Source: Clostridium thermobutyricum DSM 4928 (GTDB lineage: Bacteria > Bacillota > Clostridia > Clostridiales > Clostridiaceae). From it: a stretch of DNA of 39,711 nt. The notes beneath the pieces are model-generated. The model was not told where the DNA came from and ran no database searches. It worked only from the letters and a program-made list of their open reading frames with translations. The DNA lies in the NCBI RefSeq assembly GCF_002050515.1, contig NZ_LTAY01000029.1, positions 1 through 39,711 on the forward strand, written 5' to 3'. Positions 31,946-39,711 of this stretch are shown piece by piece (the first letter of the stretch is position 1; each line of letters begins with the position of its first letter). The position numbers and the translations under genes were made by a program.

Positions 31946-33868
31946 TTAATCCTTCCAAAGATTATTTGCTGCATATTTTAGTATTACATCACAACAATGT
32001 AGGCAATATCCATTGTTTTGCATTTCAGCAACCATAGCATTATATTTTTCTTTTTGCTCTTTATTTCTAACTCTAGATTTTGTTATTATTCTTGAAAGGT
32101 CTTTTACAGATGCCATAAGTTTCTTTTCTATAGCCTCTTTTAAAGGCTCATAAGATGTATAATCAATATTAGCTCCATTTCTTACTAAATAGAACATGTA
32201 AGATGTAACATCAGCTCTAAAGCCTTTACTTGAAGATTCTGATACACCTATATATTCTTCAATACTTCTCATAAATTCTTCATCAGGATTTAACTCTTCT
32301 CCTGTTGATGAATCTTTTATTTTACTCTTATTAACAAATGCTTCTGCATTATCTATATAATTATTGAAAAGACTTTCTGCTTGTTCTCTAAATGAATGAA
32401 TAAATGCTTTAGTAATTTCTTTTTCAAGAATTTTATTATATTCTTTTCTTATAGTATCTTGAATAAATCCAAGATATTTCTTTTTATCATCACTAGAAAT
32501 ATCCATTTCCTTAACAGATTTAATTATACTTTCCATTATGCTTAATGGATTTATACAATTATGCTCTGAATTTGAAAGTGCATTATCAATAGCTTTAACT
32601 ATAAATCTAGTTGAAATTCCCTTCATGCCTTCATAAGCACCAGCTTCTTCTCTAAGCTCTCCAATATCAATTCTCTTTGTTGAACCTTTTTCAACTATTT
32701 CTTCTCCATTATAAATTTTAAGCTTAGTTATAGGATCAACTTTATTTGAGCTCATAAGTCTAGTTAATATAGCAAACATAGCTGCAATTTCAATTGTATG
32801 TGGCGCAATGTGTGCATTAAAAGTACTCTTTTTAAGAATCTTTTCATAAATTTTTATTTCTTCATCAAGTTCTAAACAGTAAGGAACTTCTATTTTTACT
32901 ATTCTATCTAAAATAGCTTCATTTGTATGATCTGATTTAAATTTATTCCATTCAGCTTCATTTGAGTGAGCAACTATAACTCCATCAAAATAAATCATTG
33001 AACCTTTTCCTGGTGATGGAATTGATTTTTCTTGAGTTGCAGTAATTATTGTATGAAGATATTCAACATCATTTTTAAATACTTCTATAAATTCAACCAT
33101 CCCTCTATTTCCAACATTAAATGCACCATTTAAAGAGAATATTCTTGGATCATCTTCTGCATACATATCCATTTTAGAAATATCAATTGAACCTGTTAAA
33201 ATTGAAGTATCTTGATTATTAGGATCAACTGGTGGAACTACTCCTATTCCTTTTCTTGAACGAATAGAAAATCCTTTCTTTTCAATTGGCATTTCTTCAT
33301 ATTTACCACCATATTCATTTATAAGTCTATACTTACAAACTGGACATAAATCACCTTCTATTTTTACTCCTAACATTTTTTCAAAATCTGGTCTTAAATG
33401 TTTTGGAATAAGATGAAGAGGCTCTTCATGCATTGGGCACCCTTTTATTGAATAGATTGGTTCACAAGTTTCTAATGCTTTTTTTAATGATTCAACAAGT
33501 GAAGATTTTCCTGCACCAACTGGTCCTACAAGATATAAAACTTGTCTTGCTTCTTCTCCTTGCATTGCTGCTGAATGAAAATAATTCATAAGCTTCATAA
33601 TAACTTTATCTATTCCAAAAAAATTATCTTTAAAAAATCCATATTTTCTTATTATTTCATTTCCATAAATTCTTTTTATCTTATAATTTTCTTCACCTTT
33701 TAAAACTTCTACACCTTGTTCTGAAATCTTATCATATAATCTTTTATGTGATAATTTTGCAATGTCTGGATTATTTTTTATAATCTCTAAGTAATCTAAA
33801 AATGTTCCATTAAATTTTTCTTTTTCTCTATTCTCTCTATCGGTTTGTATAAATTCTCTAAAATCCAT
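31946..33868 (-). CDS. prkA: PrkA serine protein kinase / AAA+ protein
   Basis: A 640-aa cytosolic protein with an AAA+ core and a PrkA C-terminal domain. The Walker A motif is LVGPVGAGKSS (Gly115-Ser122); the characteristic CPMHEEPLHLIP and GDLCPVCKYRL segments follow. In B. subtilis PrkA acts in sporulation, and later work on the family describes ATP-dependent protease activity as well as kinase activity, so the biochemical label is not settled. AGGAGGGGG precedes the ATG. It is first of the prkA-yhbH-spoVR unit, with the recQ terminator close upstream. Confidence 0.95.
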   Translation of the reverse strand: MDFREFIQTDRENREKEKFNGTFLDYLEIIKNNPDIAKLSHKRLYDKISEQGVEVLKGEENYKIKRIYGNEIIRKYGFFKDNFFGIDKVIMKLMNYFHSAAMQGEEARQVLYLVGPVGAGKSSLVESLKKALETCEPIYSIKGCPMHEEPLHLIPKHLRPDFEKMLGVKIEGDLCPVCKYRLINEYGGKYEEMPIEKKGFSIRSRKGIGVVPPVDPNNQDTSILTGSIDISKMDMYAEDDPRIFSLNGAFNVGNRGMVEFIEVFKNDVEYLHTIITATQEKSIPSPGKGSMIYFDGVIVAHSNEAEWNKFKSDHTNEAILDRIVKIEVPYCLELDEEIKIYEKILKKSTFNAHIAPHTIEIAAMFAILTRLMSSNKVDPITKLKIYNGEEIVEKGSTKRIDIGELREEAGAYEGMKGISTRFIVKAIDNALSNSEHNCINPLSIMESIIKSVKEMDISSDDKKKYLGFIQDTIRKEYNKILEKEITKAFIHSFREQAESLFNNYIDNAEAFVNKSKIKDSSTGEELNPDEEFMRSIEEYIGVSESSSKGFRADVTSYMFYLVRNGANIDYTSYEPLKEAIEKKLMASVKDLSRIITKSRVRNKEQKEKYNAMVAEMQNNGYCLHCCDVILKYAANNLWKD

Positions 33869-33892
33869 ATTATACCCCCTCCTTTTTATTAA

Positions 33893-33922
33893 AATATATT
33901 CTTAAAATTTTCTTTTATATAC
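33893..33922 (-). promoter_or_regulatory. Weak candidate sporulation-sigma promoter of prkA
   Basis: GTATATA (33916-33922) and AATATATT (33893-33900) on minus, with a 15-nt spacer, loosely resemble sigma-E boxes. They lie in the only 55-bp space between the recQ terminator and prkA. No consensus sigma-A pair is seen there. Match quality is poor. Confidence 0.25.
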
Positions 33923-33923
33923 T

Positions 33924-33962
33924 AAAAAAAAGAATTAGAAATCTTTTTTTTCTAATTCTTTT
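33924..33962 (-). terminator. Terminator of recQ
   Basis: AAAAGAATTAGAAA and its complement (33928-33941 / 33949-33962) with a T-run on minus, about 10 nt past the recQ stop. Confidence 0.85.
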
Positions 33963-33971
33963 AACTCTAAT

Positions 33972-35732
33972 TTACATATTACTTATTAATTTTAATATCT
34001 CTTCTCCATATTTTTCGAATTTTTTCTCTCCCATTCCTCTTATAGAAAGTAGCTCTTCCTTAGTTTTCGGCTTAATATTAGCTATATTAATAAGAGATGT
34101 ATCTGAAAAAATAATATATGGTCTTACACCTTCTTTATTAGATACTATACGTCTCCAAGTCTTTAATGCATTGTATAAATCTTTATTTAATATCTCTTCT
34201 TCAATACTTTCTAAAACCATTAAAACATCTTCTTCAGATTTTAAAACTTTCATAGAAAAATTATTTAATTTTAGCATCGAATATGTTCCTTCCTTTAATG
34301 AAACATACCCCATTTCTAAAAGTCCACTTATTATTTCTCTTATATATTTTGAAGAATACTCTTTCATAAGACCAAAAGTAGTAACTTTATCTAATTCATA
34401 TTTTATTACTTTAGGTCCTTTTATCCCTTTTAAAATATCTACCAAAACTGATATACCGAATTTTTCTCTAGTTCTAAAAACTGTAGAAAGTATTATTTGT
34501 GCTTCCCTTGTAAAATCTCTTGCCTTATCTGAATTTAAGCAGTTAGAACAATTATTACAAAAATTTATTTTTCTTTCATTATTGAAATAGTCTAATAAAA
34601 ATCCTCTATAACAATCATCATATTCACAATAATCAATCATACTTTGAAGTTTCCTAATTGCTATTTCTCTTCTACTTAAAGGAATACTTTTATTTATTAA
34701 AAATTCAACTCTACTTATATCATTTCTACAATAGAAAAGGTAACAATCACAAGATGTTCCATCCCTTCCTCCACGGCCTATTTCTTGATAATAGCTCTCT
34801 AAATTTTTAGGCATAGTAAAATGAACTATAAATCTTATATTGCTTTTATCTATTCCCATTCCAAAAGCATTTGTAGCTATCATCACATTTTTTTCTTCAT
34901 CTAAAAAGGCATCTTGTGATTTTTCTTTGTCCTCTTCACTCATTCCACCATGATATTTTAAAACACTATATCCTAAATCATTTAAAATATAATAAAGTTC
35001 ATCTACTTCTTTTCTTGAAGAACAATAAATTATTCCTGATTCATCTTCATGATCTCTTATTATATCTTTAACTTCTTCTTTATCTATCTCTTTTAATACA
35101 GATATTTTTAAATTATTTCTATTTATATCCCCTTTATATATGTATGGATTATTTAAACCTAAAAGCTTTATAGAATCTTCCATTACTTCCTTTGTTGCGG
35201 TTGCTGTAAATGCAGAAATAACAGGTCTCTTTTTTAAACTATTATAAAAAGGTTTTATAGCTCTATAGCTTTTTCTAAAATCATGCCCCCATTCTGAAAC
35301 ACAATGAGCTTCATCAATTGCAATATGGGATATATTTATTTCTCTTATCATCTTTTTAAAATACTCTGATTCTAAACGCTCAGGTGATATATATATTATT
35401 TTATATTCTCCAAACATTGCATCTTTAAGTATTTCTTTTATTTTTTCATTGCTTAAACTACTATTTATAAAAGTTCCCTTTATTCCAAGCTCTCTTAAAT
35501 TATCTACTTGGTCTTTCATTAAAGAGATTAAAGGAGATATAACTATAGTAACTCCATCTAATATAATAGAAGGAATCTGATAACAAACTGACTTTCCTCC
35601 TCCAGTTGGAAGAAGACAAAAAACATCTTTATTAAACGCTATTTTTTCTATAACTTCTAATTGTCCTTCTCTAAAGCTTTTATATCCATAAAATTTATTT
35701 AATGCATAATATGCTTTATCTTTTATATTCAA
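33972..35732 (-). CDS. recQ: ATP-dependent DNA helicase RecQ
   Basis: A 3'-5' superfamily 2 DNA helicase for recombination and repair. The 586 aa have motif 0 (FREGQLEVIE), Walker A (LPTGGGKSVC, 42-48), DEAH box (140-143), QEIGRGGRDG near 315, the four-Cys zinc site (YCRND... through FCNNCSNC, about 380-400) and a C-terminal HRDC domain (about 510-585, INIANIKPKTKEELLSIRGM). All parts of a full-length bacterial RecQ are present. It lies 26 nt after the 99-aa gene and ends at a strong terminator. Confidence 0.95.
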   Translation of the reverse strand: MNIKDKAYYALNKFYGYKSFREGQLEVIEKIAFNKDVFCLLPTGGGKSVCYQIPSIILDGVTIVISPLISLMKDQVDNLRELGIKGTFINSSLSNEKIKEILKDAMFGEYKIIYISPERLESEYFKKMIREINISHIAIDEAHCVSEWGHDFRKSYRAIKPFYNSLKKRPVISAFTATATKEVMEDSIKLLGLNNPYIYKGDINRNNLKISVLKEIDKEEVKDIIRDHEDESGIIYCSSRKEVDELYYILNDLGYSVLKYHGGMSEEDKEKSQDAFLDEEKNVMIATNAFGMGIDKSNIRFIVHFTMPKNLESYYQEIGRGGRDGTSCDCYLFYCRNDISRVEFLINKSIPLSRREIAIRKLQSMIDYCEYDDCYRGFLLDYFNNERKINFCNNCSNCLNSDKARDFTREAQIILSTVFRTREKFGISVLVDILKGIKGPKVIKYELDKVTTFGLMKEYSSKYIREIISGLLEMGYVSLKEGTYSMLKLNNFSMKVLKSEEDVLMVLESIEEEILNKDLYNALKTWRRIVSNKEGVRPYIIFSDTSLINIANIKPKTKEELLSIRGMGEKKFEKYGEEILKLISNM

Positions 35733-35758
35733 TTTGCTGTCATCTCCTTCCTAATATT

Positions 35759-36058
35759 TTATTTTACTTTTTTTCTTATCCCTTCATAAAGATAAACAAT
35801 ATAATCTATACTAAAACCTTCTTTTAAAATATTATCTATTCTTATCTTTGCCCTTTCAATACTTTCTTTAGCTTCTCTTTTATCCTTAGCCTTTAAGCAT
35901 CTGCTCGTATAATCTAAAAGATAATCTATCTTTATTACATCCTTAGCTAAATCTTCCCTATCTTCATTTACTAAATCTAATACAACTTCATAAACCTTTG
36001 GTGATAAATCACTTCTAACATCATTTAAAAAATCATTATTTTTACTTGTTTTTTTCAT
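35759..36058 (-). CDS. Hypothetical helical protein, 99 aa, upstream of recQ
   Basis: An unrecognised small soluble protein rich in Lys, Asp and Glu. It is predicted mainly helical, with DVRSDLSPKVYEVVLDLVNE and a repeat-free middle (LLDYTSRCLKAKDKREAKESIERA). One Cys, no signal or membrane segment. AGGAG precedes the ATG. It is the first gene of the unit with recQ (26-nt gap); a role in the same pathway is only suggested by linkage. Confidence 0.7.
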   Translation of the reverse strand: MKKTSKNNDFLNDVRSDLSPKVYEVVLDLVNEDREDLAKDVIKIDYLLDYTSRCLKAKDKREAKESIERAKIRIDNILKEGFSIDYIVYLYEGIRKKVK

Positions 36059-36170
36059 ATAGAACTCCTGTTTCCTTTTTTATTATAATTTTAATATACC
36101 ATTTATTTTTTATCTATATCAACTTTATTAAAATATTTCCATTACTAAGTAAAAACATACAATTTTAAAT

Positions 36171-36212
36171 AAAAAAATAGAGAGCCTTTCTCAAAATTAA
36201 GAAAACCTCTCT
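36171..36212 (-). terminator. Terminator of the MFS gene
   Basis: AGAGAG-type 13-nt arms (36179-36191 / 36200-36212) with one mismatch and a G-U, then an ATTTTTTT tail on minus, 14 nt past the stop. Confidence 0.75.
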
Positions 36213-36225
36213 TTTTATTTAATAT

Positions 36226-37377
36226 TTAATTTTTTTCTTTTATAAATCTAGGAGATAATACTAATACTATTCCTAAAATTGTTATTATAACTCCAAATAT
36301 TATTAAAGATGTCATAAGCCCTAATATTACAGATAAAATTCCTATTCCTATAGTTGGAATAGCCATTCCTGTATACCCAGCTAAATAATAAGTTGAAATA
36401 ACACTTGAAGATTCTTCTTTTGTAGAAATCATACCTGCTAATTGAATACTAGATTGAAAAGTTAATCCGTTTCCAAATGCTAAAATAATCATTCCTAAGA
36501 AAAGAAGTATCATATTTACTCTAATTCCTGATTCTATTACAATCCAAGTTCCTAATATAAGAAGTATAATACCTATTTGAATTCTTTTTTCTTTTTCTCT
36601 AGGAACTCTAATTAATTGAGCCATAAATCCTCCACCTAAGAATATCATAAGTAATATTCCTGAATAAGCTAAATTACTAGATTTAAGTATATTGCGCACA
36701 AAAATAGGAATCAGAGAAATTACTACTCCATTAAGGGCTAACATTATAAATATAGTAGGACAAATAAACATTAAAAATAAAATCTTAGAATTCTTAGGTA
36801 TTCCTAAACTAAATTTAATTTTTTCCTTCTTATTAATCTCTTCCTCACCTTTTTTAACTGTACTTAATATTATGGCAGCTATAATTAATAGAACCATTAA
36901 AACAACATAAGGAAGTACATAAGGATTTATAGTTATGTATTGAGCTATTAATCCACTTATAAATGGTCCAACCCCAAAGCCAAATAAAGTCATTATCCCT
37001 GATAATGATAAAGCTTTAGTTATATTTGAGCTGTTTTTTATAAGCAATCCATTACTAGTTCCCATAAAAATTCCAAGCGCAATTCCTTCAACTGCTCTTG
37101 CAAAATATAACATCCAAGCTTCCTTAGTTAAAATAAAAATTATAGATGAAATTATGGCTAATATAACTCCTGTAAATACTACAGGCTTTGTTCCATTTCT
37201 TTTCACTAAAGAAGTAGATATTAGTAAGCTTGGTAACATACATGCTGTATATATAGCAAATAATAAAGTTAAATCAAAATTATTTAAATTAAAATGAGAT
37301 TGATATATAGGAAATAATGGTGCTGGTAAATTTGCACTAGCAGCCATTATACATATAACAAATAAAATTCGTTTCAT
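36226..37377 (-). CDS. MFS transporter
   Basis: A 383-aa inner-membrane protein with about 12 hydrophobic segments and the break after helix six (TVKKGEEEINKKEKIKFS, about 175-195). It looks like a drug or metabolite efflux pump of the Bmr/YbfB kind (ARAVEGIALGIFMGTSNG near 95). The substrate is unknown. I choose the ATG at 37377, with AGGAGG 8 nt upstream; an earlier ATG overlaps that site. It is divergent from a LysR gene and is the obvious target of it. Confidence 0.88.
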   Translation of the reverse strand: MKRILFVICIMAASANLPAPLFPIYQSHFNLNNFDLTLLFAIYTACMLPSLLISTSLVKRNGTKPVVFTGVILAIISSIIFILTKEAWMLYFARAVEGIALGIFMGTSNGLLIKNSSNITKALSLSGIMTLFGFGVGPFISGLIAQYITINPYVLPYVVLMVLLIIAAIILSTVKKGEEEINKKEKIKFSLGIPKNSKILFLMFICPTIFIMLALNGVVISLIPIFVRNILKSSNLAYSGILLMIFLGGGFMAQLIRVPREKEKRIQIGIILLILGTWIVIESGIRVNMILLFLGMIILAFGNGLTFQSSIQLAGMISTKEESSSVISTYYLAGYTGMAIPTIGIGILSVILGLMTSLIIFGVIITILGIVLVLSPRFIKEKN

Positions 37378-37450
37378 TTTAAATTCCTCCTTCATTTAAT
37401 TTTCATTCTTATTTTATGGGTTAATTATATATTTAAAAATAAATAAATTC

Positions 37451-37490
37451 TAATACATAATTTGATATAATATTATGTATTAAAATACAT
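37451..37490. promoter_or_regulatory. Likely LysR operator in the MFS/LysR divergent region
   Basis: TAATACATAAT (37451-37461) and its exact complement ATTATGTATTA (37472-37482) form an 11-bp inverted repeat with a 10-bp gap. A third half-site follows (AATACAT, 37484-37490), making a second repeat ATGTATT-AA-AATACAT. A TGA-TATAAT extended -10 for the LysR gene (37466-37471) lies between the first two arms, so binding should affect its own transcription. Confidence 0.6.
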
Positions 37491-37504
37491 ATAAGGAGAA
37501 GAAA

Positions 37505-38377
37505 ATGGAATTATTACAATTAAAATATTTTATTAAAGTTGCTAAAGTTCAACATATGACTAAAGCAGCTAATGAACTATACATATCACAATCCTCTTTA
37601 AGTAGAACTATAACTAGACTAGAAGAAGATTTAGGTGTAGAACTATTTAAAAGAGATGGTAGACAAATAAAGTTAAACGAATATGGAAATATTTTTTTAA
37701 AAAGAGTTGAAAAAGCTTTTTATGAACTTGAGGAAGGCAAAATTGAAATTAACGAACTCCTTGGAATAAAAAGCAGAACTATAACTGTTGGAGCTACAAT
37801 AACAATGCTCTTACCAGATGTATTTAAAGAATTTTTAAGAATAAATCCTAATATTAAATTTCAATTATTTCAATTATCAACAAAAGAAATTGAGAAAAGA
37901 TTAGAGGAAGGAACTATTGATTTTGCAATTTCAACTCCTCCTATAAAAAAGAAAGGAGTTATATCTATTCCTCTAAAAAAAGATAAATTTTTCCTAGCTG
38001 TAGATAAAAATCATCCTTTTGCTAAAAAGAAAAGTGTAAAAATTAAAGAAATAAAAAACGAACCTATTATTGCTTTAACTACAGATTACATATTTCAAGA
38101 AAATATAAAAGATTTATGTATTGAAAATGGATTTGAACCTAATATAATGTTTGAAAGTAATGATATTGAAGTAATGTTTAAATTAGTTTTAGATAATTTT
38201 GGAGTAGCATTTATGCCAGAATATTGGTGGAATACTGATAGAACTAATTTTCCAGTAAAAATTGAGTTATCTGATGTTTCTACAGAAAGAACAATAAGTT
38301 TATCTTGGAATGAAAAAAATAATCTAACTAAAGATCTTAAAGAATTTAAAACATTTTTAATTCAGTTTTTCAAGTAA
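37505..38377 (+). CDS. LysR-family transcriptional regulator
   Basis: A 290-aa DNA-binding regulator. The N-terminal winged helix-turn-helix (about 1-60) has LKYFIKVAKVQHMTKAANEL and LYISQSSLSRTITRLEEDLGVELF. The rest is the two-lobed effector domain (about 90-288), with TITVGATITMLLPDVFKEF and EEGTIDFAIST. The effector is unknown. AAGGAGAAG precedes the ATG. It is divergent from the MFS gene and shares the operator region, the usual arrangement for LysR control of a neighbour. Confidence 0.93.
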   Translation: MELLQLKYFIKVAKVQHMTKAANELYISQSSLSRTITRLEEDLGVELFKRDGRQIKLNEYGNIFLKRVEKAFYELEEGKIEINELLGIKSRTITVGATITMLLPDVFKEFLRINPNIKFQLFQLSTKEIEKRLEEGTIDFAISTPPIKKKGVISIPLKKDKFFLAVDKNHPFAKKKSVKIKEIKNEPIIALTTDYIFQENIKDLCIENGFEPNIMFESNDIEVMFKLVLDNFGVAFMPEYWWNTDRTNFPVKIELSDVSTERTISLSWNEKNNLTKDLKEFKTFLIQFFK

Positions 38378-38391
38378 AATTTTTCATAATT

Positions 38392-38422
38392 AAAAGGCCA
38401 CTTTTTTTAAGATGGCCTTTTT
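38392..38422. terminator. Bidirectional terminator between the LysR gene and the DUF4179 gene
   Basis: AAAAGGCCA (38392-38400) and TGGCCTTTT (38413-38421) form a 9-bp stem with T-runs on both strands, serving the two convergent genes. Confidence 0.85.
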
Positions 38423-38494
38423 AACTATTAATTCTTTTTCACTCTTTAAAATATAATATTTTCTCTATATAGATATAAATTTCCCAAAATCTAT

Positions 38495-39442
38495 TTAATC
38501 CATTTTTACTTTTTTCATAGTTCCATCTGAGAATTTAACTGTAATCTCTTTTGTATCTTCTGAAACTCCACCAAATTTATATACTACTTTATCTGAATCA
38601 CTATCAAATCTATTTAAAAGATAAATTTCTTTTCCTTTATCATCATATAAAAATATAGTAGCTTCATCTGTTTGCATTATATTTTTAGGACCTTTAACTA
38701 CTAATTCAGTATTTAATTTTCCTATATTAATTTTCTCAATTTCTATATTTCCATTCTTTATATTAGTATTTATTTCTTTTATTCCCTTTTTATATTCTAC
38801 AGGAATATTAAATTTCCAATTCCCTGATACTCTAGGGACATTGTCCTCTACAGAATTTAAAGCTACACTTTCAAATTCTACATTAATATTAAAATTCTTT
38901 GGAATATCTTTTTTTCCATTAAAAGAAAAACTTTTAACTCCTATAAAAGTATGTTCATCTATAAATTTACCTTGAAGACCAGACAATCCTAGTGTTTCTA
39001 ATTCTCCATCTTCAAAATCAACTACTCCTCTTTCTGATACTAACAATTGTTTATCATTTAAGTCATTTAAAAATGGTTTATCTTTATCTGTCTTTACAAC
39101 GAAAGATACATAAACTCCATAGTCATCACAAATAGCATCTTGAGCTTGTATACTTACCCCATTTTGTACTATTGGCTCAGTACTAATATTTACTCCTTTA
39201 ACTTCTCCTCTTAATCCTAATTCATTTCTCAACTCTTTAAAAACATTTCCTAAAAGAGGAATTTCATCCGCAACTCCTGTAGTAACTAATCCAGTTGTAA
39301 ATATTAAACTAAATACAGCTACCATTCCTATATATTTTACTTTTCTTTTTTGAGATTTCTTATATTTAACTCCTTTTTCTATAGCTTTATCTGTTAATTT
39401 ATCTAAATTATTTGGAACTTTTATTTTATCTAACTCTCTCAT
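38495..39442 (-). CDS. DUF4179-domain membrane protein, probable anti-sigma factor
   Basis: A 315-aa protein with a short cytosolic N-terminus (about 1-35), one transmembrane segment (about 37-58, YIGMVAVFSLIFTTGLVTTG) and a large outside region whose first part is DUF4179 (about 55-145). Genes of this type usually follow an ECF sigma factor and act as its membrane anti-sigma. Here the start lies 4 nt after the sigma stop codon, which fits. The signal sensed is unknown. No zinc-binding HxxxCxxC motif is seen in the N-terminus. Confidence 0.82.
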   Translation of the reverse strand: MRELDKIKVPNNLDKLTDKAIEKGVKYKKSQKRKVKYIGMVAVFSLIFTTGLVTTGVADEIPLLGNVFKELRNELGLRGEVKGVNISTEPIVQNGVSIQAQDAICDDYGVYVSFVVKTDKDKPFLNDLNDKQLLVSERGVVDFEDGELETLGLSGLQGKFIDEHTFIGVKSFSFNGKKDIPKNFNINVEFESVALNSVEDNVPRVSGNWKFNIPVEYKKGIKEINTNIKNGNIEIEKINIGKLNTELVVKGPKNIMQTDEATIFLYDDKGKEIYLLNRFDSDSDKVVYKFGGVSEDTKEITVKFSDGTMKKVKMD

Positions 39443-39446
39443 ATTC

Positions 39447-39711
39447 TTATACCTCTCTTAATTCAGAATTTAAAATTTTTAACCCTCTATAAATATAGGA
39501 TTTAGCTGTATTTTCATTAATCTCCATAATTCTTGCTACTTCTTTAATTTTCATATCATGAATATATTTAAGAATTATAGCTGTTTTATAGTTTAATGAT
39601 AATTTGTCTATTGCTTCGTATAAATCTATATTTTTTATTAGTTCTTCCTCATTAAAATTTTTAATATTATTGCTTTCTAAATTAATTTGTCTTTTAGTAT
39701 CTTTTCTATAT
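39447..39711 (-). CDS. ECF-type RNA polymerase sigma factor, 3' part
   Basis: Reading the minus strand from the window edge gives 87 codons to a TAA at 39447-39449. The C-terminal half matches sigma region 4: EAIDKLSLNYKTAIILKYI, then the helix-turn-helix IKEVARIMEINENTAKSYIY, closing with RGLKILNSELREV. Region 2 lies beyond the window. It overlaps no other gene and is co-directional with the DUF4179 gene just after it. Confidence 0.85.
   Translation of the reverse strand, partial: YRKDTKRQINLESNNIKNFNEEELIKNIDLYEAIDKLSLNYKTAIILKYIHDMKIKEVARIMEINENTAKSYIYRGLKILNSELREV

Overview
The window is about 40 kb of very AT-rich DNA (short AT-only spacers, strong A/T third positions, GGAGG/AGGTG ribosome sites, many TTG and GTG starts). 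Gene content and protein sequences point to a low-GC Firmicute of the genus Clostridium, most likely Clostridium perfringens. It reads as ordinary chromosome: no IS element, phage, integron, CRISPR array, tRNA or rRNA was seen. Nearly everything is on the minus strand; only a DMT-family exporter, pssA and a LysR regulator are on plus.

In transcription order on the minus strand, from high to low coordinates: an ECF sigma factor cut by the window edge with its DUF4179 membrane partner; a LysR/MFS divergent pair; a small helical protein with recQ; a sporulation-type cluster prkA-yhbH-spoVR followed by a rubrerythrin, a Cys-rich protein and a 127-aa unknown; pssA (plus strand) facing this cluster; a diacylglycerol-kinase-like lipid kinase with a polytopic membrane protein; a soluble PRC-MgtE_N-CBS protein preceded by an unlisted 26-codon ORF; thiT behind a TPP riboswitch; a cysteine T-box operon cysK-cysE-queG-plsC-nth; ddl; a VanR/VanS-like two-component system with a GH25 muramidase; a VanW/G5 surface protein; a Cof-type phosphatase; trmL-degV; an orphan BMP-family lipoprotein; rpoN; and the glycolytic operon cggR-gap-pgk-tpiA with gpmI.

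Regulation is the most informative layer. The cggR promoter carries a two-repeat CggR-type operator. A 22-nt palindrome covers the cggR stop codon, hairpins sit between gap/pgk and pgk/tpiA, and tpiA ends in a terminator that abuts a good sigma-A promoter for gpmI. Together these suggest sugar-dependent transcription with separate control of each message segment. The T-box puts a tRNA-modification enzyme, a lipid acyltransferase and a DNA glycosylase under the same cysteine-starvation switch as cysteine synthesis.

The best candidate for something undescribed is the leader of the PRC-MgtE_N-CBS gene: a short Pro/Lys-rich ORF with good ribosome sites, overlapping a stem whose other arm lies just before the downstream ribosome site. 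Second is a 10-bp stem that hides the ribosome site of the BMP lipoprotein. Third is the Cys-rich protein attached to the sporulation kinase cluster. Several listed starts differ from the longest possible ORF because an internal ATG or TTG has the better-placed ribosome site; the reason is given in each entry.
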